From: Sinotaia quadrata
Taxonomy: Eukaryota; Mollusca; Gastropoda; Architaenioglossa; Viviparidae
NCBI GenBank assembly: GCA_028829895.1
Contig: CM054178.1
Location: 90,709,558-90,773,557, forward strand
Length of the DNA: 64,000 nucleotides
Direction: 5' to 3'
Position 1 is the first letter of the stretch; each line of letters starts with the position of its first letter. Positions 11,011-22,786 of the stretch are shown here, one piece after another. The position numbers were made by a program, and so were the translations under genes. Under the pieces are notes generated by a model. That model searched no databases and was not told the origin of the DNA. It saw only the letters and a program-made list of their open reading frames with translations.

Positions 11011-12180
11011 GACTAAATATCTCTTCATGCAAGTGATGTCAATAATTTCTACAAAGACTAAATATCTCTTCATGCAAATAATGTCAATAATTTCCTAAAA
11101 TGTTTTGAATGTTTTTTTAAAGTGCTGCAAATATCTCTCTATAGCACTGTGAATATTTCCGTAAACGTTTTATGATTATTTATTTTAGAGTATTGTGGTT
11201 ATTTCTTTAGAAGGCTGTAAAAATCTCCCTAAAGTGTTGTGACCATTTCCTTAAAGCAGGGTTTCTCAAACGCAGGCCACAAGGGGTTCCCGAAGAGATC
11301 GTAATTGGAAAACATCGTAGATTTAAAAATTCTCATACAGGGATTCTCTGAGACCTGAAGATTATTTTAAGGGTTCCTTCAAGGCGAAAAGGTTGAGAAA
11401 GGTTGTCCTAAGTATTGGACTAATTTCCCTGACAGTGTTATGATTTCTCCCTCAAGAGTTGCGAAGACTTCCCTAAAAGTGCTGTAAATATTCCCTTAAG
11501 GTGTTATCAATATTTCAATATTATCAATAAAGTGCTGTAAATATCTCCCTAAAGTGTTGTTAGCATATCCCTAAAAGTACTGTAAATTTCCTTAAAATAT
11601 TTTGAGTATTCCTCTAACAATGTTGTGATATTTCCTTAAAGTATTGTGAATATTCCCCTAAACGTGTTGTAAATATCTCCCTACAGCGTTGTAAATATTT
11701 CCCAACAGTATTGGAATATTTTCCTATCAGTTTTATATCTCCCTAAAGCGTTGTAAATATCTCCCTACAGAGTTGTAAATATCTCCCTAAAGCGTTGTGA
11801 ATATTTCATTATTAAGTGTTGTGAGATCTCTCTCATGTCTCGTGGATATTTCTCTAAATTTGTGGTGATATTTCCTTAAATATATTGTTAACATCTCACT
11901 CGAAATGCTTCAATTGTTTTCCTATTAGCTCCATGAATATCTTTGTAGATGTTTACTTCCCTAGAAAGAAACATCCATGTTTCAATAACTTGTGAATATT
12001 TCTTTAACAGTGCTGTGAAAATCTCCCAAGAAGTGTTCTAACGAATTTCACTAGAACACCCACGAAAGACTAGAAAATGATATAAATAATTCCTTCGATG
12101 TACTGTAAATATATCCATAGAAGTATTACAACTATCTCTATAGAAGTATTGTATATATATTTCCCGAGAAGTGCTACAAA
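11011..12180. repeat. Long degenerate minisatellite, about 30-36 bp unit
   Basis: More than 1 kb of diverged units around AAATATCTCCCTAAAGTGTT. At the left there is a clean 2-copy block (TCTACAAAGACTAAATATCT). A hAT-like insert splits the array at about 11257-11405. Confidence 0.75.
11257..11405. mobile_element. Possible hAT-like miniature element
   Basis: The left end CAGGGTTTCTCAAAC and the right end, CAACCTTTCTCAACC in reverse complement, resemble the short terminal repeats of hAT elements. The segment breaks the surrounding degenerate array, whose units resume on both sides. The flanking 8-mers (CCTTAAAG and TCCTAAGT) match at only about half of their positions, so a target duplication is not shown. 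It could instead be unrelated filler. Confidence 0.4.
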
Positions 12181-12640
12181 TGCTAAACAACAACCACAAA
12201 AAGCGTAAATAAAATACCAAAAATATCACGCTAATGGTACGGAAATGGAAGCAAAAAGCCGTAAACTGCAAGCAAGCAAAAGGCTGCCATATGCATTCGC
12301 AAGTATCTCAATGCTCCCAGGATGAAGAACCAAGACATGATGAAATCGTAATCCCACCCGTCAGGACTTTCGCTAGAATTCGTGCTCTGCAGCAAGGAAA
12401 TGGTTTTAGTGGCTGCGGACCGACTTACGAGAGCAAACCAAATGGGTCGCTGGTGGGTCGATTCGGTCGACTCTATTCGCGCTCTCCAGCAATTCAGGGA
12501 CATGGAAGTCTCTGTGTGTCAGTGGTAAACTAGGAAAGACTTACAAGCGTGAGTACTAGATGTCAAATCCGGATGGCTGAGAGCGCACTTCGCTGCCCTC
12601 GACACTTGTTTTGCTTCACGCTCTCGGTAATAGACTTTCG
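12181..12640. other. GC-richer unassigned segment
   Basis: Open frames of 90-100 codons overlap on both strands between 12231 and 12533. Neither resembles a protein family I know. A motif ATTCGYGCTCTSCAGCAA occurs twice, 97 bp apart (near 12378 and 12475). It could be a decayed exon or transposon piece. Confidence 0.35.
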
Positions 12641-12754
12641 CTTAGACACGCTTGTGTTAATACAGATTTTACACTCTGGGTGATCGACTTCAGCTTTGAC
12701 ACACTGATAACCCTGACTTCACACTCTTGATTGTAGATGTTAATTTAGACACAC

Positions 12755-12978
12755 TTATGTTAACACACTGACTACATGCCCTTGTTTGTAGACTTTTTAT
12801 TATAAAACACCAGTTATGTTAATACACTGACTTCATGCTCTTGTTTGTAGACTTTTATTATAAAACACCAGTTATGTTAACACACTGACTTCATGCTCTT
12901 GTTTATAGACTTTTATTATAAAACACCAGTTATGTTAATACACTGACTTCATGCTCTTGTTTGTAGATTTTTATTTAG
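12755..12978. repeat. Minisatellite, 59 bp unit, about 4 copies
   Basis: Units contain CACTGACTTCATGCTCTTGT and TTATTATAAAACACCAGTTA. The region before it (12640-12755) holds diverged versions. Confidence 0.9.
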
Positions 12979-12984
12979 ACACAT

Positions 12985-13090
12985 TGCGGCGGAGTAATTT
13001 TGCATATCCCTATTTCTAAACTTACTAATTATATATTGCTGCCAATGTCAACATGACCCACCTTGGGCACTGCTTATGACTGTACTGGCT
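12985..13090 (+). mobile_element. Interspersed family A, copy A1 (left end only)
   Basis: GGCGGAGTAATTTTGCATATCCC, shortened here to its match with GGAGTAAATTTGCC, is followed by TGCCAATGTC, GACCCACCTTGGGCACT and GCTTATGA. This is the left 100 bases of family A, also found at 13780-15109 (-), 19234-19950 (+) and 37779-38810 (+). The match stops after about 105 bp. Confidence 0.75.
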
Positions 13091-13244
13091 GGATTATGTA
13101 GATTAAGGATTGGGTAGCTAATCTGTTAAACCGCCCATCACACAAACACATTCTTAACCTATGTAATACTGTCAATTTTTTCTCTCATAGCAAACTTATC
13201 GCTAACTTCTGGGTTGCACAATGCCACTTTAGTTAATGGTTATA

Positions 13245-13345
13245 TTATTATTATTATTAGTAGTAGTAGTAGTAGTAGAGGTAGTAGTAGTAGGTAGTAG
13301 TAGTAGTAGTAGTAGTGTCTTTATTATTATTATTATTATTATTAT
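13245..13345. repeat. Compound (TTA)n/(TAG)n trinucleotide repeat
   Basis: TTA units turn into TAG units, broken by GAGG and GG, and then back into TTA units. Confidence 0.95.
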
Positions 13346-13399
13346 GCTATTTTCCATGACTTCTGTTGACTGTCGGTTATGAAACAAATACTCGGAATC

Positions 13400-13709
13400 T
13401 TACCAATTCAAGGTTTTACGGAGGATGTGAGCACTTCTGAGGAGAGCTGCTTTCAGTAGGGCAATTTTGTGTTGTCCAGGCACTTTATTCAGATATCCCT
13501 CCAATTCAGTTATGTTCCCCAAGGCAGCTCTCACTACAGGTATTACTTCTGCTTTTACATTCCACAGTCTCTGAATTTCTAATCTAAGAATAAGATCCTG
13601 GTATTTTTCTATTTTTTCTCTCTTTTGATTTTATATTTTTATCACTTGGAACGGCAACATCAATGATTGTTGCTGTTTTATTGGACTTACTGACTACAAT
13701 ATCGGGTGG
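13400..13709 (-). pseudogene. LINE C-terminal restriction-like endonuclease tail
   Basis: On the minus strand the frame reads PDIVVSKSNKTATIIDVAVP and SDKNIKSKE. After a one-base frameshift near 13615 it reads EKIEKYQDLILRLEIQRLW, VKAEVIPVVRAALGNI and KIALLKAALLRSAHILRKTL, then stops at TAA (13400). The PD...(hydrophobic)D.AVP...KE..KY pattern is the PD-(D/E)XK-like end found in reverse transcriptases that use a restriction-like endonuclease, together with their conserved tail. I see no reverse transcriptase domain upstream: the sequence before it is AT-rich and belongs to family A. I am confident it comes from a retroelement, less so about the clade. Confidence 0.7.
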
Positions 13710-13779
13710 CTGTTATTATTATTATTAATCATAATTAATATATTAATTAATCTTTAATTTAATTTATTAATTTATCTTT

Positions 13780-15109
13780 ATTATTAATTCTCCAGAAGAA
13801 CCTCTTGGTGGATATACGGGCGTTGTAAATGTTTTATCTCTTCCACAACATTAAAGACAAACATTAACTGTCACAATTTTCCCTAGGTGGAAAAAGTCTT
13901 ACCAAATGAGAAGATAAATCCATCTCTTAATCTATATTTTGCAAGCCCCCATCCACCACTATCTCTCCAACATATGGTTATCAATATGTGTAAGCAGGTC
14001 AATAAATTTATTAAATCAAATCTATAACATAATTAAAAGAGTGTTGACATTTCATCACTAAACCAAAATATTTGATTAACGCTAGATAATCATTCAATTT
14101 CTCCTAGCATAGACATCAGCAGTCAAATGAACATATATATAATATGATATATATATACCATCACAGACATAAGAATAGAGTTTTAGAGATAATTATAGTC
14201 AATGTACATAACCTTTTCGAAGATGGCAGCTGTCACAGCACGTGTTCACAATCACGCGGTTGCAACGTCACTTTCTTATTCAGATGACGGTCTCACAAAC
14301 CCCTTCTAGGCACGTGACACAACTGTTCCAGAATCTTCGATGTGCTCTCCAAGTACACCATGGAGAATCGTCCCGAATTTCCCTTGCGCCATCAAGCACA
14401 TCAGGAGGAATGCTCCCGAAATTCCCTTGCGCTATCAAGCACATCAGGAGGAATGCTCCCGACATTTCCCTTGCGCTATCAAGCACATCAGGAGGAATGC
14501 TCCCGAATTTCCCTTGCGCTATCAAGCACATCAGGAGGAATGTTCCCGACATTTTCATGTAAGCTACTCATCAAGCACGAGGGATGTTCAAAATAATCTT
14601 CGTAATTCTTGAGAACAACTCAAGCCTCCATTTTCCGCCATATTGGCTCTCGAACGGAATTCACAGAAATCAACGCCACAGCAACATGTTTACTGATAAG
14701 TTTGACGATAATGCTGGATGCAGTGGTCATTGCAGCCTGAACAATAAAAGGGAGCGCTTTTCTCTTAAGCTAACAATCGCCTTTATGACCAGTCTTGAGT
14801 TTTGTCAAATTCAAATTGATTAGAACCTAGGCTTTCTTCAACAAACTATCTTTCGGTCCATCCCCATTAGAGGAATTTGTCACGAAAAAATGTGAGACTA
14901 TTAGTCAGAAAAACTACTCATCCAGTTGGTTTGGAATACATCAGCAATTTTCTAGCACATTCTCCACCTGAGTTGTTTTCTTCCAACTTTGACACTTACA
15001 AACATGTATCATCATAAGGAGTGCCCAAGGTCGGGTCACTTTAACATTGGCAACAAAGATATAATTATTAAGTACACAAATAAGGATAGACAAATTTACT
15101 CCACCACAC
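13780..15109 (-). mobile_element. Interspersed family A, copy A2 (most complete)
   Basis: Read on the minus strand from 15109 it begins TGTGGTGGAGTAAATTTGTC. It carries all blocks seen in the other copies: TTGCCAATGT, GACCCGACCTTGGGCACTCC, GATGAGTAGTTTTTCTGA, AATGGGGATGGACC, GAGAGCCAATATGGCGG and, near the right end, TTATTGACCTGCTTACACAT and AATGTTGTGGAAGAGA, finishing near TGGAGAATTAATAATAA. There is no coding frame, so it is probably non-autonomous. A 43 bp unit inside it has been amplified fourfold. The class is unknown; a 5' TGTGG could suit a long terminal repeat. Confidence 0.75.
14374..14545. repeat. Minisatellite, 43 bp unit, 4 copies, inside A2
   Basis: Four near-identical 43 bp units contain GCACATCAGGAGGAATGCTC. 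Copy A3 has only one recognisable counterpart of this unit, so the array arose within this transposed copy. Confidence 0.95.
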
Positions 15110-15745
15110 TATGTAATTGGCAATTTCTTTCTATTTTTTATAACAATCTTATTGTTAACCAATGTCATATTGGCAATTTTTCTCATAAAATTATTGTCGA
15201 CCAATCACAATAATGCTGATTTAAAACTCGTGATTAGTCTCACAGATGTTCGTTTGAACTTTTGTTTTGTTTTGTAATATTATTTTTATCGCGTTCATTG
15301 CTCATTTAATTTGCGAATAATCTTTTAGATAAAATTTAGATAAAAACTAACTTCTGACAACAGACAACTCCACAACACCACCCACCACCTAAATAGAAAA
15401 CACTCACAAACACGAATGGCATTTTGTATCTGATTGGGTGAAATGGAAATCTTTGTAATGGCAGGAAAAGAATGACAGAAAACAAGATCGAAATAAATGT
15501 CAGGCATGTTTTCAACAAGAATAACAACTAATATAGTACAATTCAATGAAAACAAATCAATAGCAGCGAAAAAGCAAAATAAGAGAAGAAAATGACGAAC
15601 GCAAAAGCAATTGCTTGTAAAAGTGGAAAAATATTTATTTGAAGTTTTTGCACTGAGGAACCAGTCGGAATGTATTTAAAAGATTGGAGCCGTTGAAATT
15701 AAGTCAGGAATGAGGACAAGGGCATGGTGCGCAACAAAGATTGCG
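15110..15745. other. Non-coding DNA
   Basis: No gene, RNA or repeat recognised. Open frames on the minus strand look random. Confidence 0.5.
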
Positions 15746-15756
15746 GTGTAGTGAGT

Positions 15757-16030
15757 AGATTGTTGTAAGTGGAGTCAGAGTGGAGTACACAGTCAAGGCC
15801 TGGCTTGAGCAAAGTTAAGAACGGATTGTTGTAAGTGGAGTCAGAGTGGAGTACACAGTCAAGGCCTGGCTTGAGCAAAGTTAAGAACGGATTGTTGTAA
15901 ATGGAGTCTTTAGAGTGAAATACACGTTGAAGGTTAAGTTTTGTCCAAAGCACAAAGGGAAGACAATGCTTTTTGCAAAGTAGATGAAGTACACAGAGAA
16001 GGCAAAGATTTGTGCAAAGTAAAAGTGCAT
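15757..16030. repeat. Minisatellite, 66 bp unit, 2 full plus decaying copies
   Basis: Two identical 66 bp units start GATTGTTGTAAGTGGAGTCA. Decaying copies continue to about 16030. Confidence 0.9.
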
Positions 16031-16404
16031 TGCATGATCTGATGATGCAAGAAGCATTTCGTTAAAATTCTCAGAGAAACACGACAACACAATACGAATT
16101 TATATAAAATCAACAGAAGCCAAGAACCAATTAAAACAAAATAATTAATGAGAGGCCTTTGAAGATGTGACCACGTAACCCAATTGTTACCTTAGCATGC
16201 AAACGTTAAGTGGTGCATGTGTGCAACAAGTTGCAGACCAATTAATATTTATTATGTTTAATTTTTAACATCAGATTTGTGTTTGTTCCGTTTCCCGAGC
16301 CAATTTTGTTTGTATTCATTTTCAAGAGCCAGATGTGTCTATATTTAGTTTCCCGTGACCGATCTGTTTATGTTGTTTCCGGGGCCAGTTTAGTATGATT
16401 TTAG
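16031..16404. other. Non-coding DNA
   Basis: Contains a loose repeat of CCGTTTCCCGAGCCAA-type blocks at 16290-16400 that may be a decayed array. No gene. Confidence 0.45.
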
Positions 16405-16830
16405 TTTCACGTAACACTTCTTTCTGTTCTGTAAATGATGAAGTTATCACACACTTCTGTCTGTTCTGTAAGCGTTGAAGTTATCGCACACTTATATCTG
16501 TTTTGTAATTGTTGAAGTTATCGCGAAGTACTGCCTGTTCTATGAGTGTTGAAGTTATCGCACACTTCTGTCTGTTCTGTAAGTGTTGAAGTTATCGCGA
16601 AGTACTGTCTGTTAGGTAAGTGTTGAAGTTATCGCACTTCTGTCTGTTCTGTAAGTGTTGAAGTTATCGCGAAGTACTACCTGTTCTATGAGTGTTGAAG
16701 TTATCGCACACTTCTGTCTGTTCTGTAAGTGTTGAAGTTATCGCACACTTCTGTCTGTTCTGTTAGTGTAGAAGTTATCGCACACTTCTGTCTGTTCTGT
16801 AATTGTTGAAGTTATCGCGAACTTACTTCC
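16405..16830. repeat. Minisatellite, 37 bp unit, about 11 copies
   Basis: Units contain TGTTCTGTAAGTGTTGAAGT and TATCGCACACTTCTGTC. A variant with TATCGCGAAGTACTG alternates irregularly. Confidence 0.95.
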
Positions 16831-17055
16831 CTTGTCTGAATGCATGTACTAATACCGACACCACAACAATATGGTTTTAAGAGTAGCAACCTTTTGTTCG
16901 TTGAGTATATGTCAACAAAGAGACCAACGTTGTTTAAAACGTTTGCTGCGTTTCGTCTAAGTTATAACATGTCCTGAGGTGTAAGCATCACGGATCAAAG
17001 ATGCTTGAGCACAACCAACTTAAATAACCAACTATGACAAAATAATAAATTAAGG

Positions 17056-17180
17056 CTACAGAATCAACCTAAATAGCAAACTAGAACTATTGGACCAACC
17101 TAAATAACAAACTAGAATTACAGGACCAACATTTAAATAGCAAACTAGGACTACAGGATAACCATTAAATAACAAACAAG
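17056..17180. repeat. Minisatellite, 31-33 bp unit, about 4 copies
   Basis: Units around GGACCAACCTAAATAACAAA followed by CTAGAATTACA. Confidence 0.85.
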
Positions 17181-17329
17181 GAACAGACAGCAAGTTACAT
17201 TCTTGTATTATCATTAATTGATTGGTTGTCTCTGAAAACTTTGTTTTCTTGCAGGAATGACTTAGCATGGCTTGAAGAAGAAATGACAGCGAAGCCTTCA
17301 CTGTCTCCGAGAGAACAATGCATGTCTAC

Positions 17330-17965
17330 AAAAGAAATGACATGAAGTCTTTACTGCCTACAAGAAATTACTCTAAAGTCTTCACTGTTTACAAAAAGAT
17401 GACACTAAAGTCTTCACTGTTTATAAGAAATGACACTGAAGACTTCACTGTTTATAAGAAATGACACCGAAGACTTCACTGTTTATAAGAAATGACACTG
17501 AAGACTTCACTGTTTATAAGAAATGACACTGAAGACTTCAATATTTTTATAAGAAATGACACTGAAGACTTCAATATTTTTATAAGAAATGACACTGAAG
17601 ACTTCACTGTGTACAAGAAATGACACTGAAGACTTCAATATTTTTATAAGAAATGACACTGAAGACTTCAATATTTTTATAAGAAATGACACTGAAGACT
17701 TCACTGTTTATAAGAAATGACACTGAAGACTTCAATATTTTTATAAGAAATGACACTGAAGACTTCAATATTTATAAGGTATGAAACTGAAGACTTTACT
17801 GTTTAATAGAAATAACACTGAAGTCTTCACTGTTTACAAGAAATGACACTGTAGTCATTACTATGTACAAGAAATTACACTGTAATCTTTACTGTTTACA
17901 AGAAATGACACTGAAGGCTTCACTGTTTACAAGAAATGACACTATAGTCTTCACTATTTCGTTTA
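17330..17965. repeat. Minisatellite, 31/33 bp units, about 20 copies
   Basis: AAGAAATGACACTGAAGACT precedes TCACTGTTTAT (31 bp) or TCAATATTTTTAT (33 bp). The two variants occur in blocks. Confidence 0.95.
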
Positions 17966-19233
17966 GAACGACGACTGTCAACAAGAAATGACAATATGTT
18001 ATTACATGCAGTGAGTGTTGACCGCTATATCAGTATCATTCAAATGATGCGTCTGTAATGACCGCTCTTTTATACAGAACACTTATTAAATAACAACTCC
18101 AAAATATTGTACAACACTGCTATTATTTAGACAACAGTTGCATATCGTACAACATCGATAGCAAAGAGAGAACAAATGCTGTCTACTGAAATCAGATGTT
18201 ATATTAGAGAATCATTGTCATAGTTCCATTCTGAGGTAAACAAAAGTCGCCCACAGTTGTAAACATCACTGGTAATCAGACAACAGTTGCTGTCTTTCAC
18301 TTACACACACACATGCACGCACATACACATGCTTGTACACACTAGTACAAGGATACTATTGAGTATAGTGCGATAGACACACGTTAAAAGTACTTGACAA
18401 GTATTTTCATTAGCTTGTCATCGGAACAAGAAAGACAGGCAGAGAGTGAAGAAAGCAAGAAGAGAGAGAGAAGAGAGACATAATTTTGGGAGAAAGGATA
18501 GGTCTGCAAAATTATGTAAATGTTACTATTTGATTTTAATTAATGCCAGTTATGACAATGCGTTTCTTTTTAATGTTTGGGTAAATGTTCTGAATGGCCG
18601 CACCATGAACACGGAATACAACACGCACGCTATATGACGTGAACGTTCAATACGTCTTCTTAATTAAAAAAAATGGCGGCAATTTTGTCCAGTGAAGTGA
18701 AGTGAAAGAGGACCTCTTTGGAAATGCACACACAGTACGTGACCGGAATGAGACAGACTTTCAGACAACTGTATGAAAACGAAGCTAATTATCTACGCCA
18801 AATTTTCATACAGTTAACAAAATCTGGGCGTAGATTAAATCTCCAAAGGACAGACAACTTTTAATAACATAACAGGGTTACAATCCTTGTTACCCTTAAG
18901 AATGTCAACGGCATTGTTATGCGAGCACGCACGCACACACACAGCTGTGATATATACCTAAATTGTTTGCTTGTCTGACTATTTTGTGTCAATGCGTGCG
19001 TACGTATCTTTACTCGGGGAAACGGTAAGTGTACACATGCCTAGGAATGAAATGTTTAGCATAAACTTCTTTGCAGTACTGAATCGTATTAAAGCATTAC
19101 TGATAATAAACCCAATGTCGGAATAGTATACAACATGTTATACAGACTCTGAACAACCCCAACAACAATAACACAACCTATAACAATCATACAAGGAAGG
19201 GTTAATTTTGTAAAGAATTTTCAATAAAAGATG
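17966..19233. other. Non-coding DNA
   Basis: CA-rich patches at 18300-18335 and 18925-18940 and a purine patch at 18440-18480. No gene recognised. Confidence 0.5.
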
Positions 19234-19950
19234 TTGTGGCGGAGTAAATTTGCCTATCCCTATTTCTAAACTTTGTTTTTATATATTTGTTGCCAATGTC
19301 AAATTGACCCACCCTTGGACACTGCTTATGCTGATAATTTTAAGTGTCAGAGTTGGAGTAAACAACTCAGGTAAAGAATATGCTAGAACTTGCTGATGCA
19401 ATCCAATCAGTTCCAAGTGGATGAGTAGTTTTTCTGAATAATAGTCTCATACTTGCTCATAACAAATTCATCTAATGGGGATGGACCAAAAGTTATTTTG
19501 TTGAAGAAGTCCTATATGGTGATCACTTTGATTATAACACAACTTGAGTCCAGTCATAAAGGCATTGTTAGTTTTTGGTAACTTAATTGACTTTGCAGAG
19601 AGGAACACACCTTTATTCTTTGATGCTTTTGATCCACTTCAAACTACAGTGAATGCTGTTCTCTACCAGATCACATGGAGTGTGAATCCAGTGTTGTCAT
19701 TGAACTTATCAGTAAACGTGTTGCTATAAGGTGATTCATCTGAATTCCATTTGAGAGCCAATATGGCGGGGAAAAATAAAGCTTGAGTTTGGTCTCGAAA
19801 ATTCACAAACATTGTCTTGAAATTCCTTATTATGTGCTTGAGTAGTGCACACAAAGATTCTAGAACATTCCGCATGATGTGCTTTGATAACGCTTAAGTG
19901 AAGGTCATGGGAAGTCTCCACAAGAGTGGTCATATGCATCGTTGACGTAA
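19234..19950 (+). mobile_element. Interspersed family A, copy A3
   Basis: Starts TGTTGTGGCGGAGTAAATTT and follows the family order: TGCCAATGTC, GACCCACCCTTGGACACTGC, GATGAGTAGTTTTTCTGAAT, AATGGGGATGGACCAAAAG, CATAAAGGCATTGTTAG and GAGAGCCAATATGGCGG. It lacks the right third present in A2 and A4. There is no coding frame. Confidence 0.75.
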
Positions 19951-20040
19951 CATAAGTTCCTAGGTAAACTACGTAACAGAGGTATGGCGGTTTGAGGGGT
20001 TAGCCTCCCGACATTTAGCTCTTCCGGCGCAAAACATTCT

Positions 20041-20210
20041 TAAATTTACCAGACTAGGTCCAACCTTACGTTATGGTTTTTGCAAGCACTTAGAATTTTG
20101 ATGGACACAGAAACTAAGGAATACTTAAATTTACCAGTCTAGACCCGAACCTTACGTTATGGTTTTTGCAATCACTTAGAATTTTGATGGACACAGAAAC
20201 TCTAAGGAAT
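20041..20210. repeat. 85 bp tandem duplication
   Basis: Two units start AAATTTACCAGACTAGGTCC and contain ACGTTATGGTTTTTGCAA. Confidence 0.9.
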
Positions 20211-21160
20211 TGCCGGCGACATTATGCAATCTGGCCAAAAGATTAGGTCAGATTGTAATAAATCGTCAGATATTTAGCCCTACTGACCACGTAATCGGTC
20301 GGATCGGGCTTTGTGCGCGCCAAAATTTGTCCGAAAGAAAAGAGTCAATCTCCCAGCCCCAAACTTGGTAAAAGTTTTGCAGGTTAATCTTACTATCGAA
20401 CCCTTTAACAATCACTATAAATATATTTGTATATATATATATTTATTTGCTCTTTTCCTTTCTTTCTTTCACTCAACTATTCTACATCTCCTTCCATTTT
20501 ACTTGTCAATGATGTAATTTCCGGTGCGTCATTTATTATTTTAGTTCCCACTGAAACTCTGGGAAAAGAGTTTTTCTTTGTTTAGAATCGGCACTCTGTG
20601 CGCCAAGCATCTTATACACTCACACGCTGTCACCAGCAGGTCGCCCGTAATTGTTTCACAGATGCACAAGAAAAAGCCCAAATGTCTGTCCTCTGAAGGA
20701 CTTCTGCCAGAAGATGTACCAACCGTTAGAGCCAGCCCGGCAAGTTACTGAAGCTCTCTCTCTCTGTTTGGCAGTGTGGCCGCTAAGAAAAATCGAACAA
20801 TCCATAAGCACTTGAGTCGTTTTTATTCTTTCTGCTGCTATTACTTTAAATTTATTTTGGCTGTATGAATTTAATCTATCCCTAACGTTATAAGTATTTG
20901 TATTTTTCTTTTTAACTGATGATATTGCGTTTGTTACATCAGGTTGGAATTGGAAATAGCCATTTCTAATCTTTTAATCAAATATTCGCATACTTTGCAA
21001 CAGCTCACAAAAGTTGAAGTGTGGTGAGGCGTACGGTCAGCCACGTTATGGTTTTAATGTTAATTATTTTCAATGCATTTCTAACCCCTCATGTCACAAA
21101 GGGTCATACGACTCTCTACTTTTACTTCTACCGCGAAATTAATTTCGTGTATCTCTTTAG
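20211..21160. other. Non-coding DNA, moderately GC-rich at 20590-20750
   Basis: No protein family, RNA or promoter that I can support. Confidence 0.45.
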
Positions 21161-21162
21161 CA

Positions 21163-21325
21163 CAGGCAAAAACAACAGATGAAATACTCAACGCTGAGAA
21201 ATATCTGACGCGGTTCACAGGCAAAAACAACGAAATACTCAACGTTAAGAAATAGCTGATCCGGTTCATAAGCAAAAACAAAAGATGAAATACTCAACGC
21301 TGAGAAATAACTGATCCGGTTCACA
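21163..21325. repeat. Minisatellite, 51-55 bp unit, 3 copies
   Basis: Units contain CAGGCAAAAACAAC and GAAATACTCAACGCTGAGAA. Confidence 0.9.
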
Positions 21326-22330
21326 GGGAACAGAGTAAAGAACGGCGGAAAGTAAAAGGAATCGAACAAGAAAAGGAAAGACAAAGAATATGAAAGGGAA
21401 CAAAACATTCTCCCCGTCCACGAATCTTTACTTTTCCACGCAGAGTCCTGCCACAGAAGACACCAATGTCCGGCCGCGGATGACGACTTGCTTGTCACAC
21501 AAGCTAAAGTAAAGCGATGGCAGATTCTACACATATTTCAATTGAAAAATCGAAACATTTTTGCGCGAGGGTGCTCAGGAGCAAATATTTCATACTTTCT
21601 TAAAACGACTGAAGATCGGTTGAAGAGATCTCTCATTGTGGACTGCCTCTTAACATTCCGTCCACACTGTGATAACGCGGTCCGCGGCCGTGTAGTTTGA
21701 TGAGCAATTTGCCTTCTTGTCAAAGAGAGGTTACAGATTTAAGAAAGACAAAAAAAAAAGGACACACAACTCAGAGCAATAATTTAACAAACACCCACCT
21801 CCCATCCCCCCTAACCAAACACAAAACTGTTTCAGTGTTGGAGTAAAAATGGTAGAATACCTACATTTCACTGTTGAAACTGTTCTGCAATTTTATGTAA
21901 CATGAACTTTTTGTAAATTACATTAAATAAAACAAGCAAAGAAGAAAACACGCAAGCAAACAAACATTCTCGTGTGTATTTGTTAGGGGTCTGGATTCAG
22001 ACAAAATTGTGTGATCAAAATGTTGGATGGAAGTGAATCAATTTACTACCAAAAAATATTCATCACAAAGTATCTCTCATAATTATAATATGAACTCACA
22101 AACAGCAATAATTACATATACAAAAATAATCCAATCACTACAATTAAAACATGAATTTATCGGTTGTTGGGCGTAGCAGATTGGGCTGATTGTACACGTC
22201 ACGTCAAGCAACCAAAGAAATTCTTTATTCATAGTTTTGCGTCAAACTGCTCCATACACACCCCCGCTATTCCTCATACACGTTACTTTATTCTTGAATA
22301 GATATTTATTTTTTATTGTTTCCTTATTTC
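21326..22330. other. Non-coding DNA
   Basis: A GC-richer patch at 21410-21500 and 21640-21700 shows no recognisable frame. The remainder is AT-rich. Confidence 0.45.
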
Positions 22331-22331
<1 letters not shown>

Positions 22332-22375
<44 letters not shown>

Positions 22376-22398
22376 ACACACATACACACACACACACT
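22332..22398. repeat. (CA)n microsatellite, interrupted
   Basis: CA tract with three TA interruptions. Confidence 0.95.
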
Positions 22399-22738
22399 GG
22401 CACATAATCAAGCGCAGGTATAATCAGAAACATACACAATAGACACATATATACAGGGGAAGTCCAAGCATAATCATGTACGCACTCACATGCATGCACG
22501 TATGTAAATACAATCACGCAGACACAAAGTAGACATTGAAAATATATTAATTACGACCTATTAGGCATGTTATTCTTCCAGCGATTCCATAAGCTGACCG
22601 AACACAAGAAATGTTAGCAAGAAATCAAGAAAGAGTCGATCACACAAACGTGGTTCGACTCCGACTCCTGGTGATGAACGGACTTCGGACGTAATCTCTG
22701 ATCAAAGATAACTCAGAGTATACATTATCATACTATCG

Positions 22739-22741
<3 letters not shown>

Positions 22742-22786
<45 letters not shown>
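22742..22786. repeat. (CA)n microsatellite
   Basis: About 22 CA units. Confidence 0.95.

Noticed and set aside
22652..22662. GGTTCGACTCC, resembling the tRNA B box
   Set aside because: No matching A box, no acceptor stem or T-stem pairing around it.
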